A DNA stretch of 64,000 nucleotides from Mycobacteroides salmoniphilum (GCF_004924335.1 NZ_CP024633.1:744001-808000); one strand, 5' to 3'; positions 31,603-40,821 are shown, numbered from the stretch's first letter. Made by a program: numbers and translations. Notes: generated by a model not told the origin, from the sequence alone.

Positions 31603-32901
31603 TTGTTTGCGGACGTCACTCCTCTTCGGAACGCCGATTTCCGGCGCCTGTGGCTGGCCGGAGTTGTCACCGTCATCGGTGCCGGACTGACGCTGTTCGC
31701 GGTCCCGGTACAGATCTATGCGCTCACCCACAGCTCGGCGTACGTCGGACTGACGGGCGTTTTCGGTCTGGTGCCGTTGGTGGTGTTCGGTCTGTGGGGC
31801 GGTGCACTGGCCGACCGAATGGACCGGCGGACCCTGCTGATCATCACCGCGACCGGGTTGGGCGTCTCCTCGGTACTGCTGTGGCTGCAGGCCGCGCTGT
31901 CGGTCAACAACGTGTGGGTGGTGCTGTGTCTGCTGTCGGTGCAGCAGGCCTTTTTCGCGGTGAATTCACCGACGCGTGCCGCCGCGATTCCACGGATGCT
32001 TCCGCTCGATCAGCTGCCGGCCGCCAACGCGCTGAACATGACCGTTCAACAGTTCGGGTTTATCGCCGGACCGCTGCTGGCCGGGGTGCTGCTGAAGTGG
32101 GTGGATCTATCCACGTTGTACCTGATTGACGCGATCGCGTGCGTGGCGCCCATCTGGGCGACCATCCGGCTGCACAAGATGCCGCCGAGTGGTGTGTCAA
32201 ACGATTTGCGAGCCAATACTTCTGGCCTTCGTGACGTACTCGAGGGTTTCCGGTATCTGGCGGGGCACAAGATCGTGCTGATGTCCTTCGTGGTGGACCT
32301 CATCGCCATGATCTTCGGGATGCCGCGGATCCTGTTCCCGCAGATTGCCCACGAGGGATTCGGTGATCCCGCCGACGGCGGCACCGTGATCGCGCTGCTG
32401 TCGGCGGCGATATCGGTGGGTGCGGTGATCGGCGGGGTGTTCTCCGGCTGGTTCCAGCGGATCGATCGTCAGGGTTTCGCGGTGGTGGTGAGCATCGTGG
32501 TGTGGGGTCTGGCAATGGTGGGCTTCGGGCTCACCGCGCATGCTCCGCTGCTCTGGATGGCCCTGCTGTTCCTGGTGATCGGCGGGATCGCGGACATGGT
32601 GTCGGCCGCGTTCCGGTCGACGATTCTGCAATCGGTGGCGACCGACGATGTGCGGGGTCGGTTGCAAGGTGTGTTTACCGTGGTGGTCGCCGGGGGACCG
32701 CGGGTCGCCGACGTGACGCACGGTGCGGTCGCTGCCGTCGTGGGTACGACGGCAGCCGCTGCCGGTGGTGGCGCCCTCGTGGTGGTCGGGGTGATCATTG
32801 CCGCGCTACTCGTGCCGATGTTCGTGCGGTTCCGGACGTCGGACGAGATCGTCGAGGGCGATGAGAGCCAGACCAACCCGGACCAGGTACAGCCGCAGTA
32901 G
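31603..32901 (+). CDS. MFS exporter (EntS/MFS_3-like)
   Basis: A ~432-residue carrier with 12 predicted membrane segments and the EntS/MFS_3-type loop WGGALADRMDRRTLL between helices 2 and 3. Helix 4-5 region ALNMTVQQFGFIAGPLLAGVLL is also typical. These proteins export siderophores, macrolides or other amphiphiles; no substrate can be named. The start is uncertain: TTG 31603 is annotated, and a CTG three codons upstream would give the SRLFADVTPLR start common in relatives. No clear ribosome site is visible. It follows pks by 88 bp on the same strand, so cotranscription is possible but unproven; the 88 bp hold nothing recognisable. Confidence 0.8.
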   Translation: MFADVTPLRNADFRRLWLAGVVTVIGAGLTLFAVPVQIYALTHSSAYVGLTGVFGLVPLVVFGLWGGALADRMDRRTLLIITATGLGVSSVLLWLQAALSVNNVWVVLCLLSVQQAFFAVNSPTRAAAIPRMLPLDQLPAANALNMTVQQFGFIAGPLLAGVLLKWVDLSTLYLIDAIACVAPIWATIRLHKMPPSGVSNDLRANTSGLRDVLEGFRYLAGHKIVLMSFVVDLIAMIFGMPRILFPQIAHEGFGDPADGGTVIALLSAAISVGAVIGGVFSGWFQRIDRQGFAVVVSIVVWGLAMVGFGLTAHAPLLWMALLFLVIGGIADMVSAAFRSTILQSVATDDVRGRLQGVFTVVVAGGPRVADVTHGAVAAVVGTTAAAAGGGALVVVGVIIAALLVPMFVRFRTSDEIVEGDESQTNPDQVQPQ

Positions 32902-32911
32902 GTTTCACTCC

Positions 32912-34288
32912 ATGGTTGCTCTGACGGCCGAGGATCTTCGGCGGCTTCCGCGGGATAAGCAGCTCGCTCTCGGTCGCGGGCTGCGCGATGGCATGCCACG
33001 GCGACGGCTCGGGGAACTCTCCGCCGAGCCGGGGCGAGATCCGATAGCGGTACTCGCTGCGCAGAACAAGGCCAGGATTCTGTCCTTGGTTCCGGTGCGC
33101 AGGGAGCGAATGTCGGAGTCGCCGTTCGCGTTCTACCGAGGCGCGGCCGCGGTAATGGCGTCTGATCTTGCCTGCACGGCGTCGACCGGGGTCCTGATTC
33201 AGACCTGCGGTGACGCGCACCTTTCCAATTTCGGGCTGTTCGCCTCGCGTGACCGCGCGCTGTTGTTCGACGTCAACGACTTCGATGAAACCGCGGTCGG
33301 CCCCTGGGAGTGGGATGTCAAGCGCCTGGTCACGAGCGTGGCGATCCTCGGCGACGAATTCGGGATGTCCGGCGATGCCGTGCGCCAGACGGCCATCAAG
33401 ACCGTCGCCGCGTACCGCGCCCGGATGAACGAATTGGCGCAGATGTCCGCCCTGGATCGGTTCTATCTCAAGACGACCGCGCTGGAGGTGCTGGAGCTGG
33501 TCTCCCGGCTTTCCAAGAGCGCGTCCAAGTTGGCGACAGAGACGGTCTCGAAAGCATCCCGCAACACCTCGCACCGTGCACTCAGGAAGCTGACCGCGAC
33601 CACTGTCGATGGTCACTATCGGATCGTCGAGCAGCAGGACATCGCGGTCCGGGTCCCTGAGGTGGGGTTGTCCGAGGCGGCGGCCATGGTCGACGAGTAC
33701 TTCGGTTCGGTGCCCGAGGACGTCGTGGCGCTGTTGGCATGTCATCAGTTTGAGGACGCCGTCGTGCGGGTGGTCGGTGTCGGCAGCGTGGGTACCCGCT
33801 GTTACCTCGCGCTGCTCACCGATGCGGATGGGTCGCCGTTGTTCCTGCAGATGAAGGAGGCCTCGGCCTCGGTGATTGAGGCGTACTTCCCGCAGGAGCT
33901 GCGGCTGGACCATGGGCGCCGGGTGGTGGCCGGGCAGCGCATCATGCAGGCCAGCGGCGATCCTTTCCTCGGTTACGTGTCCTCGGCGCGGCGGGGCAGC
34001 TTCTACGTCCGGCAGTTCCGCGACATGAAGGGCTCTGTCGAGATCGCGAGCCTCACCGATCCCGATGATCTGGCGTTGTACGGCTCGCTGTGCGCGATGA
34101 CGCTCGCGCGTTCCCACGCGCAATCGGGGGTGCCGGGGGTGATCGCGGGCTACCTCGGAACGGGAAGTGATCCCAACGCCGCGGATGCCGCGTTCGCGGA
34201 TTTTGCCGAGGCCTACACGCAACTCAACCGTGCGGACCACCAGCGGCTGCTCGCGGCCTCGGCAGAGCAGTGGCTGCCGAACTCCTGA
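32912..34288 (+). CDS. DUF2252 family protein
   Basis: A 458-residue cytosolic protein of the DUF2252 family, recognised by FYRGAAAVMASDL, QTCGDAHLSNFGLFASRDRALLFDVNDFDE, the WEWDVKRLVTS helix and the C-terminal FYVRQFRDMKGS. The GDAHLSNFG and FDVNDFDE segments resemble the catalytic and metal loops of APH-type kinases (HxDxxxxN and DFD), so a kinase-like fold is likely; the substrate is unknown. ATG 32912 is chosen because the upstream frame overlaps the MFS gene and is Arg/Ser-rich noise. It starts 10 bp after the MFS gene and is probably cotranscribed with it. Confidence 0.83.
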   Translation: MVALTAEDLRRLPRDKQLALGRGLRDGMPRRRLGELSAEPGRDPIAVLAAQNKARILSLVPVRRERMSESPFAFYRGAAAVMASDLACTASTGVLIQTCGDAHLSNFGLFASRDRALLFDVNDFDETAVGPWEWDVKRLVTSVAILGDEFGMSGDAVRQTAIKTVAAYRARMNELAQMSALDRFYLKTTALEVLELVSRLSKSASKLATETVSKASRNTSHRALRKLTATTVDGHYRIVEQQDIAVRVPEVGLSEAAAMVDEYFGSVPEDVVALLACHQFEDAVVRVVGVGSVGTRCYLALLTDADGSPLFLQMKEASASVIEAYFPQELRLDHGRRVVAGQRIMQASGDPFLGYVSSARRGSFYVRQFRDMKGSVEIASLTDPDDLALYGSLCAMTLARSHAQSGVPGVIAGYLGTGSDPNAADAAFADFAEAYTQLNRADHQRLLAASAEQWLPNS

Positions 34289-34311
34289 TGTCCTAATTTG
34301 TGGGACACCTG

Positions 34312-34333
34312 ACCTGGACGCCATTGTCCAGGT
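34312..34333. promoter_or_regulatory. Inverted repeat upstream of GlxA-type regulator
   Basis: ACCTGGAC and GTCCAGGT are perfect 8-bp arms around a 6-nt spacer, ending 17 bp before the GTG of the GlxA-like gene. It may be an autoregulatory operator or a 5' hairpin. Position is the only functional evidence. Confidence 0.5.
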
Positions 34334-34350
34334 GGCGAAGACTGAGAAGC

Positions 34351-35328
34351 GTGACGCGTTCGGTGGTGATCCTGGGATTCCCGGGGGTTCAGGCCCTCGA
34401 CCTAGTGGGGCCCTATGAGGTGTTCGCGACCGCGTCGCAGTACTTGACCGGTACACCGGGCTACGACGTGTCGCTGGTGTCGAGCGGTGGCGCCCCGGTG
34501 TCCACGGGTTCGGGTATGGAGCTGGTTACCCAGCCGCTGCCGGACTCCGGTGCGGGATGTGACACGTTGCTGCTGCCGGGCGGTGTCGGCGTGCCCGCGG
34601 TCCAGCGGGATGCCGCCCTCATGGATTGGATCCGCGCCTCGGCACGCTCTGCCCGACGGGTGGTGAGCGTCTGTAACGGTGCGTTCCTGGCCGCGTCGGC
34701 CGGCCTGCTCGATGGCTGCCGAGCCACCACGCACTGGGCGATGGCCGAAACGCTTGCCGCTGAATTCCCAAGCATCACAGTGGATCCCGACCCGATATTC
34801 ATACGCAGTTCGGACAAGACGTGGACGGCGGCCGGCGTGACCGCGGGTATAGATCTGGCGCTGGCCCTCGTCGAGGACGATCACGGCGCAGAGGTGGCGC
34901 AGACGGTCGCGCGCTGGCTCGTTCTCTACCTGCGCCGCCCGGGCGGACAGTCCCAATTCGCAGCCCCGGTATGGATGCCGCGGGCCAAGCGGATGCCGAT
35001 CCGGGACGTGCAGGAGGCCATCGAGGCGCAGCCCGGTGGATCGCACCGGGTGCCCGAGCTGGCCCGCCTGGCCGCGATGAGCCCGCGGCATTTCACGCGT
35101 GTGTTCACCGCGGAGGTTGGCGAGGCGCCGTCGGCCTATGTGGAGCGCATCCGCTCCGAGGCCGCTCGCCGCCAGCTCGAAGAGACTGACGACACCATGG
35201 TGGTGATCGCGAACCGCTGCGGGTTCGGGTCCGCGGAATCCTTGCGCCGCAACTTCGTTCGCCGCCTGGGTGTGTCACCCGACCAGTACCGCAAGACCTT
35301 CCATCGAATCGAAAGGACTTCCTTATGA
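34351..35328 (+). CDS. GlxA-type transcriptional regulator (DJ-1/PfpI plus AraC HTH)
   Basis: A 325-residue regulator. Residues 1-~170 form a DJ-1/PfpI-like domain (SVVILGFPGVQALDLVGPYEVF, nucleophile-elbow Cys in VVSVCNGAFLAASAGLL). Residues ~225-320 carry two AraC helix-turn-helix units (LARLAAMSPRHFTRVFTAEVG and ANRCGFGSAESLRRNF). GTG 34351 is chosen at the start of the domain. Its stop overlaps the ATG of a second DJ-1/PfpI gene (ATGA), so the pair is coupled. Such pairs often sense and detoxify small nitrogen or carbonyl compounds; the ligand is not known. Confidence 0.88.
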   Translation: MTRSVVILGFPGVQALDLVGPYEVFATASQYLTGTPGYDVSLVSSGGAPVSTGSGMELVTQPLPDSGAGCDTLLLPGGVGVPAVQRDAALMDWIRASARSARRVVSVCNGAFLAASAGLLDGCRATTHWAMAETLAAEFPSITVDPDPIFIRSSDKTWTAAGVTAGIDLALALVEDDHGAEVAQTVARWLVLYLRRPGGQSQFAAPVWMPRAKRMPIRDVQEAIEAQPGGSHRVPELARLAAMSPRHFTRVFTAEVGEAPSAYVERIRSEAARRQLEETDDTMVVIANRCGFGSAESLRRNFVRRLGVSPDQYRKTFHRIERTSL

Positions 35329-36104
35329 CTTCCCCTACGACCCAGATCGCGATCGTGCTGTACCCGGATTTCACGGCGCTGGATTTCATTGGCCCGTACG
35401 AGGTCTTGCGCTTCATGCCCAACACCGAGGTCCGGTTTGTGTGGCATCGGCCCGGGCCCGTCACCGCCGATTCCGGCGTGCTGGTCATCGGTGCCACGCA
35501 CTCGTTTGACGAGACCCCCGCGCCGGACGTCGTGCTGGTACCCGGAGGGCCGGGAACGACCATGGCCGCGCGCGATGAACAGCTCCTGCAGTGGTTGCGC
35601 CGGGTGCACCCGGCGGCCACCTGGACCACCTCGGTGTGTAGTGGTTCGGTGGTGTTGGCGGCAGCTGGTCTGCTCGAGGGTCACCGGGCCACCTCGCATT
35701 GGTCGACCCTGCCGCTGCTGAAACCCTTCGGGGTGACCCCAGTCGGCGACGAGCGCATCGTGCGCACCGGTCACGAGGGTGTGGTGACCGCGGCGGGGGT
35801 GTCGGCGGGTATCGATCTGGGGCTGTGGCTGGCGGGCCAGATCGCCGGGGAGGAACGGGCCAAGGCGATCCAGCTGAGCATCGAGTACGACCCGCAGCCG
35901 CCCTTCGACTCCGGGCACATGTCCAAGGCCAGCGCCGCCACCAAGGCCACCGCGACCGCAGGGCTGGCCAAGGACACGTTCCGGCCGGCGGTCATCGCCG
36001 CGGGCGCGATGTTGTTGTGGGATGGCGCTCTCGCGACGGTGCGCAGGAGAGGGGACCGACGCGGGTCGCTCCGCGGCCGCGTGGACCCCCGACCTCGACC
36101 CTGA
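35325..36104 (+). CDS. DJ-1/PfpI family protein, isonitrile hydratase-like
   Basis: A 259-residue single DJ-1/PfpI domain protein opening with IAIVLYPDFTALDFIGPYEVL, with the catalytic Cys in TSVCSGSVVLAAAGLLEG and the following HRATSHWSTL. This arrangement is that of isonitrile hydratases, which convert isonitriles to N-substituted formamides, but the family is broad and the substrate is not proven. The C-terminal ~45 residues (Ala-rich helix, then an Arg-rich tail) extend beyond the usual ~228 residues. The start overlaps the stop of the GlxA-like regulator, which very likely controls it. Confidence 0.82.
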   Translation: MTSPTTQIAIVLYPDFTALDFIGPYEVLRFMPNTEVRFVWHRPGPVTADSGVLVIGATHSFDETPAPDVVLVPGGPGTTMAARDEQLLQWLRRVHPAATWTTSVCSGSVVLAAAGLLEGHRATSHWSTLPLLKPFGVTPVGDERIVRTGHEGVVTAAGVSAGIDLGLWLAGQIAGEERAKAIQLSIEYDPQPPFDSGHMSKASAATKATATAGLAKDTFRPAVIAAGAMLLWDGALATVRRRGDRRGSLRGRVDPRPRP

Positions 36105-36182
36105 CCAGGCGCCCTGAAGGCAGAGCGACTACCTTCTCTATGAACGTTCTCACGGAGCCGCTCAACCTCAGAAGGGATGCCT

Positions 36183-37460
36183 GTGGCCGACAACAATGAT
36201 TTCGCTACTCTCCAGTACCCCGGAGGCGAAACCAAGCTGGATATCGTCCGTGCGACCGAAGGCTCTGATGGCTTCGCGCTGGGCAAATTGCTGGCTGATA
36301 CCGGCTACACCACCTTCGATGCGGGGTTCGTCAATACCGCGTCGACGAAGAGCGCCATCACCTACATCGACGGCGACGAGGGCATCCTGCGCTACCGGGG
36401 TTACCCGATTGAGCAGTTGGCCGATAAGTCCACCTTCATCGAGGTGAGCTACCTGCTGATCTACGGCGAGCTGCCCACCCCGCAGCAGCTGGAGGATTTC
36501 ACCACCAAGATCCAGCGCCATACGCTGCTGCACGAGGACCTCAAGCGGTTCTTCGACGGCTTCCCGCGCAACGCGCACCCGATGCCGGTGCTTTCGAGCG
36601 CCGTGAACGCGCTCAGTGCCTACTACCAGGATTCGCTGGATCCGCATGACGACGCACAGGTCGAGCTGTCGACGATTCGCTTGCTGGCGAAGCTGCCTAC
36701 CATCGCCGCGTACGCGTACAAAAAGTCGGAGGGGCAGCCGTTCCTGTACCCGGATAACTCGCTGACCCTCGTCGAGAATTTCCTGCGGATGACCTTCGGC
36801 TTCCCCGCAGAGCCCTATGAGGTGGACCCGGAGATCGTGCGGGCCCTTGACATGCTCCTGATCCTGCACGCCGATCACGAACAGAACTGCTCGACCTCGA
36901 CGGTGCGGTTGGTCGGCTCCTCGGACGCCAACCTGTTCACCTCCGTATCCGGTGGCATCAACGCGCTCTGGGGCCCGCTGCATGGCGGTGCGAACCAGGC
37001 GGTGTTGGAGATGCTGGAGCGCATCCGCGCCGAGGGCGGCGACACCCACGACTTCGTCCGCCGGGTCAAGAACCGCGAAGACGGCGTCAAGCTCATGGGC
37101 TTCGGGCACCGCGTCTACAAGAACTACGACCCGCGTGCACGCATCTGTAAGGAGCAGGCCGACAAGATCCTCGGCAAGCTCGGCGGCGACGACCAGCTGC
37201 TCGAGATCGCCAAGGCCCTTGAGGAAGCCGCGCTCACCGACGATTACTTCATCGAGCGCAAGCTGTACCCGAATGTCGACTTCTACACCGGTCTGATCTA
37301 CCGGGCCATCGGCTTCCCGACCCGGATGTTCACGGTGCTGTTCGCCCTCGGGCGACTCCCGGGCTGGATCGCGCACTGGCGCGAGCTCCATTCGGAGCCC
37401 GGCAAGATCGGCCGTCCGCGCCAGATCTACACCGGCTACGGAGAGCGTCAGTACCCGTAG
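36183..37460 (+). CDS. gltA2: Citrate synthase GltA2 (primary)
   Basis: A 425-residue hexameric-type citrate synthase feeding the TCA cycle. Conserved blocks include ITYIDGDEGILRYRGYPIEQL, LILHADHEQNCSTSTVRLVG, INALWGPLHGGANQAVLEML (catalytic His), LMGFGHRVYKNYDPRARI (His) and VDFYTGLIYRAIGFP (catalytic Asp). It is nearly colinear with Rv0896. GTG 36183 is preferred over ATG 36177 because AGAAGGG is 6-7 nt before the GTG but only touches the ATG, and M. tuberculosis GltA2 starts at the same residue. A palindromic CGAGCGCTCG follows the stop. Confidence 0.96.
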   Translation: MADNNDFATLQYPGGETKLDIVRATEGSDGFALGKLLADTGYTTFDAGFVNTASTKSAITYIDGDEGILRYRGYPIEQLADKSTFIEVSYLLIYGELPTPQQLEDFTTKIQRHTLLHEDLKRFFDGFPRNAHPMPVLSSAVNALSAYYQDSLDPHDDAQVELSTIRLLAKLPTIAAYAYKKSEGQPFLYPDNSLTLVENFLRMTFGFPAEPYEVDPEIVRALDMLLILHADHEQNCSTSTVRLVGSSDANLFTSVSGGINALWGPLHGGANQAVLEMLERIRAEGGDTHDFVRRVKNREDGVKLMGFGHRVYKNYDPRARICKEQADKILGKLGGDDQLLEIAKALEEAALTDDYFIERKLYPNVDFYTGLIYRAIGFPTRMFTVLFALGRLPGWIAHWRELHSEPGKIGRPRQIYTGYGERQYP

Positions 37461-37534
37461 CGAGCGCTCGGGAGATGACAAAGCTCACATAAATCTGTTT
37501 GCATCGCTAACAGTTGTAGTTTCACAATAGTCAT

Positions 37535-38947
37535 GTGGAAACTGCCGTCGAGGCGTTGAGTGAGCGCCGCAAGATCGTCATCCTGGGGTCTTGCTGCCTG
37601 AGCCTGCTCATCGTGTCGATGGATTCCACCATCGTGAACGTCGCGCTGCCGACCATCCGGGCGGATTTCGGTGCCAGCACCTCGCAGCTGCAATGGGTCA
37701 TCGATATCTACACCCTGGGGCTGGCCTCATTGCTCATGCTCTCCGGGGCCGCGGGAGATCGGCTGGGGCGCCGGAAGGTCTTCCACATCGGGCTGTCGAT
37801 CTTTACGGTGGGCTCGCTGCTGTGCAGCGTGGCACCCACCATCGGATTGCTTATCGCCGCGCGTCTGCTGCAGGCGGTGGGTGGCTCGATGCTCAACCCG
37901 GTTGCGCTGTCCATCATTTCGCAGGTGTTTACCGGCCGCGTGGAACGCGCCAGGGCGCTGGGATTCTGGGGCGCGGTGGTGGGGATATCTATGGCGCTGG
38001 GCCCGATAGCCGGCGGGCTGCTGATCGAATGGGTGGGCTGGCGGGCCGTCTTCTGGATCAACCTGCCCGTGTGTGCCCTGGCGTTCGTGCTGACGGCGAT
38101 CTTTGTCCCGGAGAGCAAGTCGGCAACCATGCGCGATATCGACCCGGTGGGTCAGGTGCTCGCGGTGCTCTTTCTGTTCGGCATCGTGTTCACCCTTATT
38201 GAAGGGCCGTCGCTGGGATGGGCCACACCCCAGCTCATCGCGGTCCTGATCACCGCGCTGGTGGCGTTCGCGGTATTTCTCAGGTACGAGTCCCGACGGC
38301 GCCACCCCTTCATCGATCTGCGCTTCTTCCGCAGCATCCCGTTCGCTTCGGCCACCCTCACCGCGATATGTGCGTGCGTGGCGTGGAGCGCGTTCCTGTT
38401 CACGATGTCGCTATACCTGCAGGGGGAGCGGCACTTCTCGGCGATGCACACCGGGTTGGTCTATCTCCCGATTGCCATCGGGGCGCTGGTGTTCTCGCCG
38501 ATCTCGGGCCGCATGGTGGGCCGGTTCGGTGCGAGGCCGTCACTGCTGGCGGCGGGCGCCCTGTTCTTCACGGCCTCGCTGCTGCTCACCCGGGTTTCGA
38601 CGGTGACACCGATGTGGGAACTCCTGGTGGTTTTCGCCATCTTCGGCGTGGGGTTCTCCATGGTGAACGCACCGATCACCAATGCCGCGGTCAGCGGTAT
38701 GCCGCTGGATCGGGCCGGCGCGGCCTCGGCAGTCACCTCCACCAGTCGCCAAGTGGGCGTGAGCATCGGTGTGGCACTGTGTGGTTCGGTAGGTACTCCC
38801 GCGCTGTGGTTCATGTGTGCGGGCCTCGGGCTGGCCATCGCTACGCTCGGTATCGTGTCTACTTCTCCCTTCGCGCTGCGTTCGGCGCAGCGACTCGCGC
38901 CGCTCATCCAGAGCACGTCGGCACGGGAGGTTTCTCGTGCCGGATAG
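37535..38947 (+). CDS. DHA2-type MFS multidrug transporter
   Basis: A 470-residue proton antiporter with about 14 hydrophobic segments. The motif LIVSMDSTIVNVALPTI in helix 1 and GDRLGRRKVF in loop 2-3 place it in the EmrB/QacA family (DHA2), which expels drugs, dyes and lipophilic acids. GTG 37535 is the only good start; the 74 bp upstream hold no gene and only a weak TTGT/ACAA symmetry. The downstream marR gene overlaps its last codons by 11 bp and has its own strong GGAGG site, so the pair is an operon and MarR probably represses it in response to a substrate. Confidence 0.88.
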   Translation: METAVEALSERRKIVILGSCCLSLLIVSMDSTIVNVALPTIRADFGASTSQLQWVIDIYTLGLASLLMLSGAAGDRLGRRKVFHIGLSIFTVGSLLCSVAPTIGLLIAARLLQAVGGSMLNPVALSIISQVFTGRVERARALGFWGAVVGISMALGPIAGGLLIEWVGWRAVFWINLPVCALAFVLTAIFVPESKSATMRDIDPVGQVLAVLFLFGIVFTLIEGPSLGWATPQLIAVLITALVAFAVFLRYESRRRHPFIDLRFFRSIPFASATLTAICACVAWSAFLFTMSLYLQGERHFSAMHTGLVYLPIAIGALVFSPISGRMVGRFGARPSLLAAGALFFTASLLLTRVSTVTPMWELLVVFAIFGVGFSMVNAPITNAAVSGMPLDRAGAASAVTSTSRQVGVSIGVALCGSVGTPALWFMCAGLGLAIATLGIVSTSPFALRSAQRLAPLIQSTSAREVSRAG

Positions 38948-39359
38948 GCCCCTCGCCGACGAGGTGTGGCGCGCCATGGCGAGCCTGGTGCTGGACAATC
39001 GTGACGGCTGGCGACGGATGGTCGTCGAGAAGACCGGACTTCCCTTCAGTCGTGTGCGCATCCTGCGAAGGCTTGCGCGACAGTCCATGACGGTAAAGGG
39101 AATAGCCGAGGCCACGGCCCTGGATGCTCCGGCGGCCACGGTTGCGGTGAGCGATTTGGAGCAGCGCGGGCTGGTGGTACGCCACATCGACCCCGACAAT
39201 CGCCGATGCAAGCGGGTGTCATTGACCGAGGAGGGGCAGCGTGTCGTCGCGGCCATCGCTGAACTTGATGACCCGGCGCCGGCGGCGCTGGCGGCGTTGA
39301 GTGAGGCCGAACTGAAGAACTTGCGGGCGATCCTGGAGAGGGCGGCGTCCTTCAGCTAG
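38937..39359 (+). CDS. MarR-family transcriptional regulator
   Basis: A 140-residue winged-helix protein. The DNA-binding part spans SMTVKGIAEATALDAPAATV (helix-turn-helix) and the wing LVVRHIDPDNRRCKRVSLTEEG, the hallmark of MarR (D-x-R-x-x-x-x-LT). GTG 38937 is supported by GGGAGG 5-6 nt upstream and lies inside the end of the MFS gene. It most likely regulates that transporter. Its 3' end overlaps the convergent oxidoreductase gene by 8 bp. Confidence 0.9.
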   Translation: MPDRPLADEVWRAMASLVLDNRDGWRRMVVEKTGLPFSRVRILRRLARQSMTVKGIAEATALDAPAATVAVSDLEQRGLVVRHIDPDNRRCKRVSLTEEGQRVVAAIAELDDPAPAALAALSEAELKNLRAILERAASFS

Positions 39360-40821
39360 CGCCCAGCACCGCCATCGCGGCATGGTATCCACCGAGCCCC
39401 GATACCCCGCCCCCTCGGCGGGAACCCGAGCCGCAGAGCAGAATCCGATCGTGGTCCGTGGCCACGCCCCAGCGACGCGCGGGTGTGTCCAGCGGCTCGT
39501 CCTCCTCTGCGAACGGCCAGTGCAACCCGCCGTGGAAGATGTTTCCCGCCGTCATGCCGAGGGCGCGCTCCAAGTCGTCAGTGGTCTTGGTCTCGATACA
39601 CGGGTTGCCCTGGGAGTCGGTGGCCACCACATCGGTGATCGGCTCGGCCAGTACCGAGTTCAGCGATGTGAGCACGGCGGCCTGCAGCTCCTCGCGGGTT
39701 GCCGTCAGCCCATGCGGAGTGTGTAGTCCGAACACCGTTAACGTCTGGGCCCCGGATGCGCGCAGCTCCGGCGACAGGATGCTGGGATCGGCCAGCGAAT
39801 GGCAGTAGATCTCGCACGGCAACGGGTCTGGGATGCCGCCTGCCAGCGCCTGTCGATAGGCGTTGTCCAGCTGCGTGTACGTCTCGTTGATGTGAAAGGT
39901 TCCGCCGAAAGCCTGTTCCGGCGTGACCTTCTCGTCGCGCAGCCGCGGAAGCCGCCGCAGGAGAAGGTTGACCTTGACCTGTGCCCCCGGCTGGCCATCC
40001 GGTGGATCTTCCCCGAGTAGGTGGGCCAGCACCGCGGGCGTGACACCACTGAGAACACGTTCGCCGATGGCGATGTGCTCGTCGTCACCGATCCGGTAGC
40101 ACACCTCGCCATCGGGACTGACGGTCAAAACCTCTGCTCCGGTGCGTAATTCGGCGCCGTGACGGCGTGCTGCGGATTCCAGCGAGCCGGTGACGGCGCC
40201 CATGCCACCGATGGGAACGTCCCAGGGATTCATCTGGTGATAGAGGAAGCAGATGTTCTGTTGCAGCGACGGGTCATCGGCGCCGGCGAATGTTCCGATG
40301 AGCGCATCCGTCAGGAGGACCCCGCGTTGGAGGTCATCGGGTGTGGCCGCGCGGATCACCTCGCCGATGGGCGTCTCGATCAGCTCGGACCAGGCGCCGG
40401 TGCGCAATTGCTTGCGGGTGGGCAGCGGCCCGAGCATCGAATCCCATACCGGCTCTGTGACGGAGGCGCACAAATTCCCGAACTCGGCGAAATCGTCTGG
40501 ACGGGCGAGAAATCCGCTCCGGCCACCGGTCGATGGGTCCGGCGTGTACGACGCGTACTTGCGGCGTGCCAGCCGCACCGAAAGACCCAGGTCGTCGATG
40601 ATCTGGCGTGGAAGCAGGCTCACCAGATACGAGTACCGCGACAATCGGGCGTCCACGCCGTTGAATGCCGGCGCCGAGATCGCCGCACCGCCGAGCACGT
40701 CGAGCCGCTCCAGGAGCAGCACCCGCTTGCCTGCGCGTGCCAGATACGCGGCGGCGGTCAGGGCATTGTGCCCGCCGCCGACGATCACTGTGTCAAACCG
40801 GTCGGATCCCGTGATGGCCAT
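39352..40821 (-). CDS. CrtI/phytoene-desaturase-like FAD oxidoreductase
   Basis: A 489-residue flavoprotein of the COG1233 group. The N-terminal FAD motif is DTVIVGGGHNALTAAAYLARAG followed by VLLLERLDVLGGAA. The C-terminal flavin site is ILLCGSGSRRGGGVSGLGGYHAA. Family members desaturate or isomerise isoprenoid chains, but many bacterial members near this branch have unknown substrates; the Mycobacterium set is not tied to carotenoids here and no crtB or crtE is nearby. ATG 40821 gives a compact N-terminus. The gene overlaps marR tail to tail and is followed by the aminotransferase gene on the same strand upstream by 26 bp, so read-through from the permease operon is possible. Confidence 0.82.
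   Translation of the reverse strand: MAITGSDRFDTVIVGGGHNALTAAAYLARAGKRVLLLERLDVLGGAAISAPAFNGVDARLSRYSYLVSLLPRQIIDDLGLSVRLARRKYASYTPDPSTGGRSGFLARPDDFAEFGNLCASVTEPVWDSMLGPLPTRKQLRTGAWSELIETPIGEVIRAATPDDLQRGVLLTDALIGTFAGADDPSLQQNICFLYHQMNPWDVPIGGMGAVTGSLESAARRHGAELRTGAEVLTVSPDGEVCYRIGDDEHIAIGERVLSGVTPAVLAHLLGEDPPDGQPGAQVKVNLLLRRLPRLRDEKVTPEQAFGGTFHINETYTQLDNAYRQALAGGIPDPLPCEIYCHSLADPSILSPELRASGAQTLTVFGLHTPHGLTATREELQAAVLTSLNSVLAEPITDVVATDSQGNPCIETKTTDDLERALGMTAGNIFHGGLHWPFAEEDEPLDTPARRWGVATDHDRILLCGSGSRRGGGVSGLGGYHAAMAVLGAS

Noticed and set aside
32795..34456. 553-codon minus-strand frame opposite the DUF2252 gene
   Set aside because: Antisense shadow; the plus strand has conserved DUF2252 motifs and a proper start.
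36168..37481. 437-codon minus-strand frame opposite gltA2
   Set aside because: Antisense to an unmistakable citrate synthase; no domain or ribosome site.
37461..37534. MarR operator upstream of the MFS-marR operon
   Set aside because: Only a weak TTGT-6-ACAA symmetry was found; too little to call a site.
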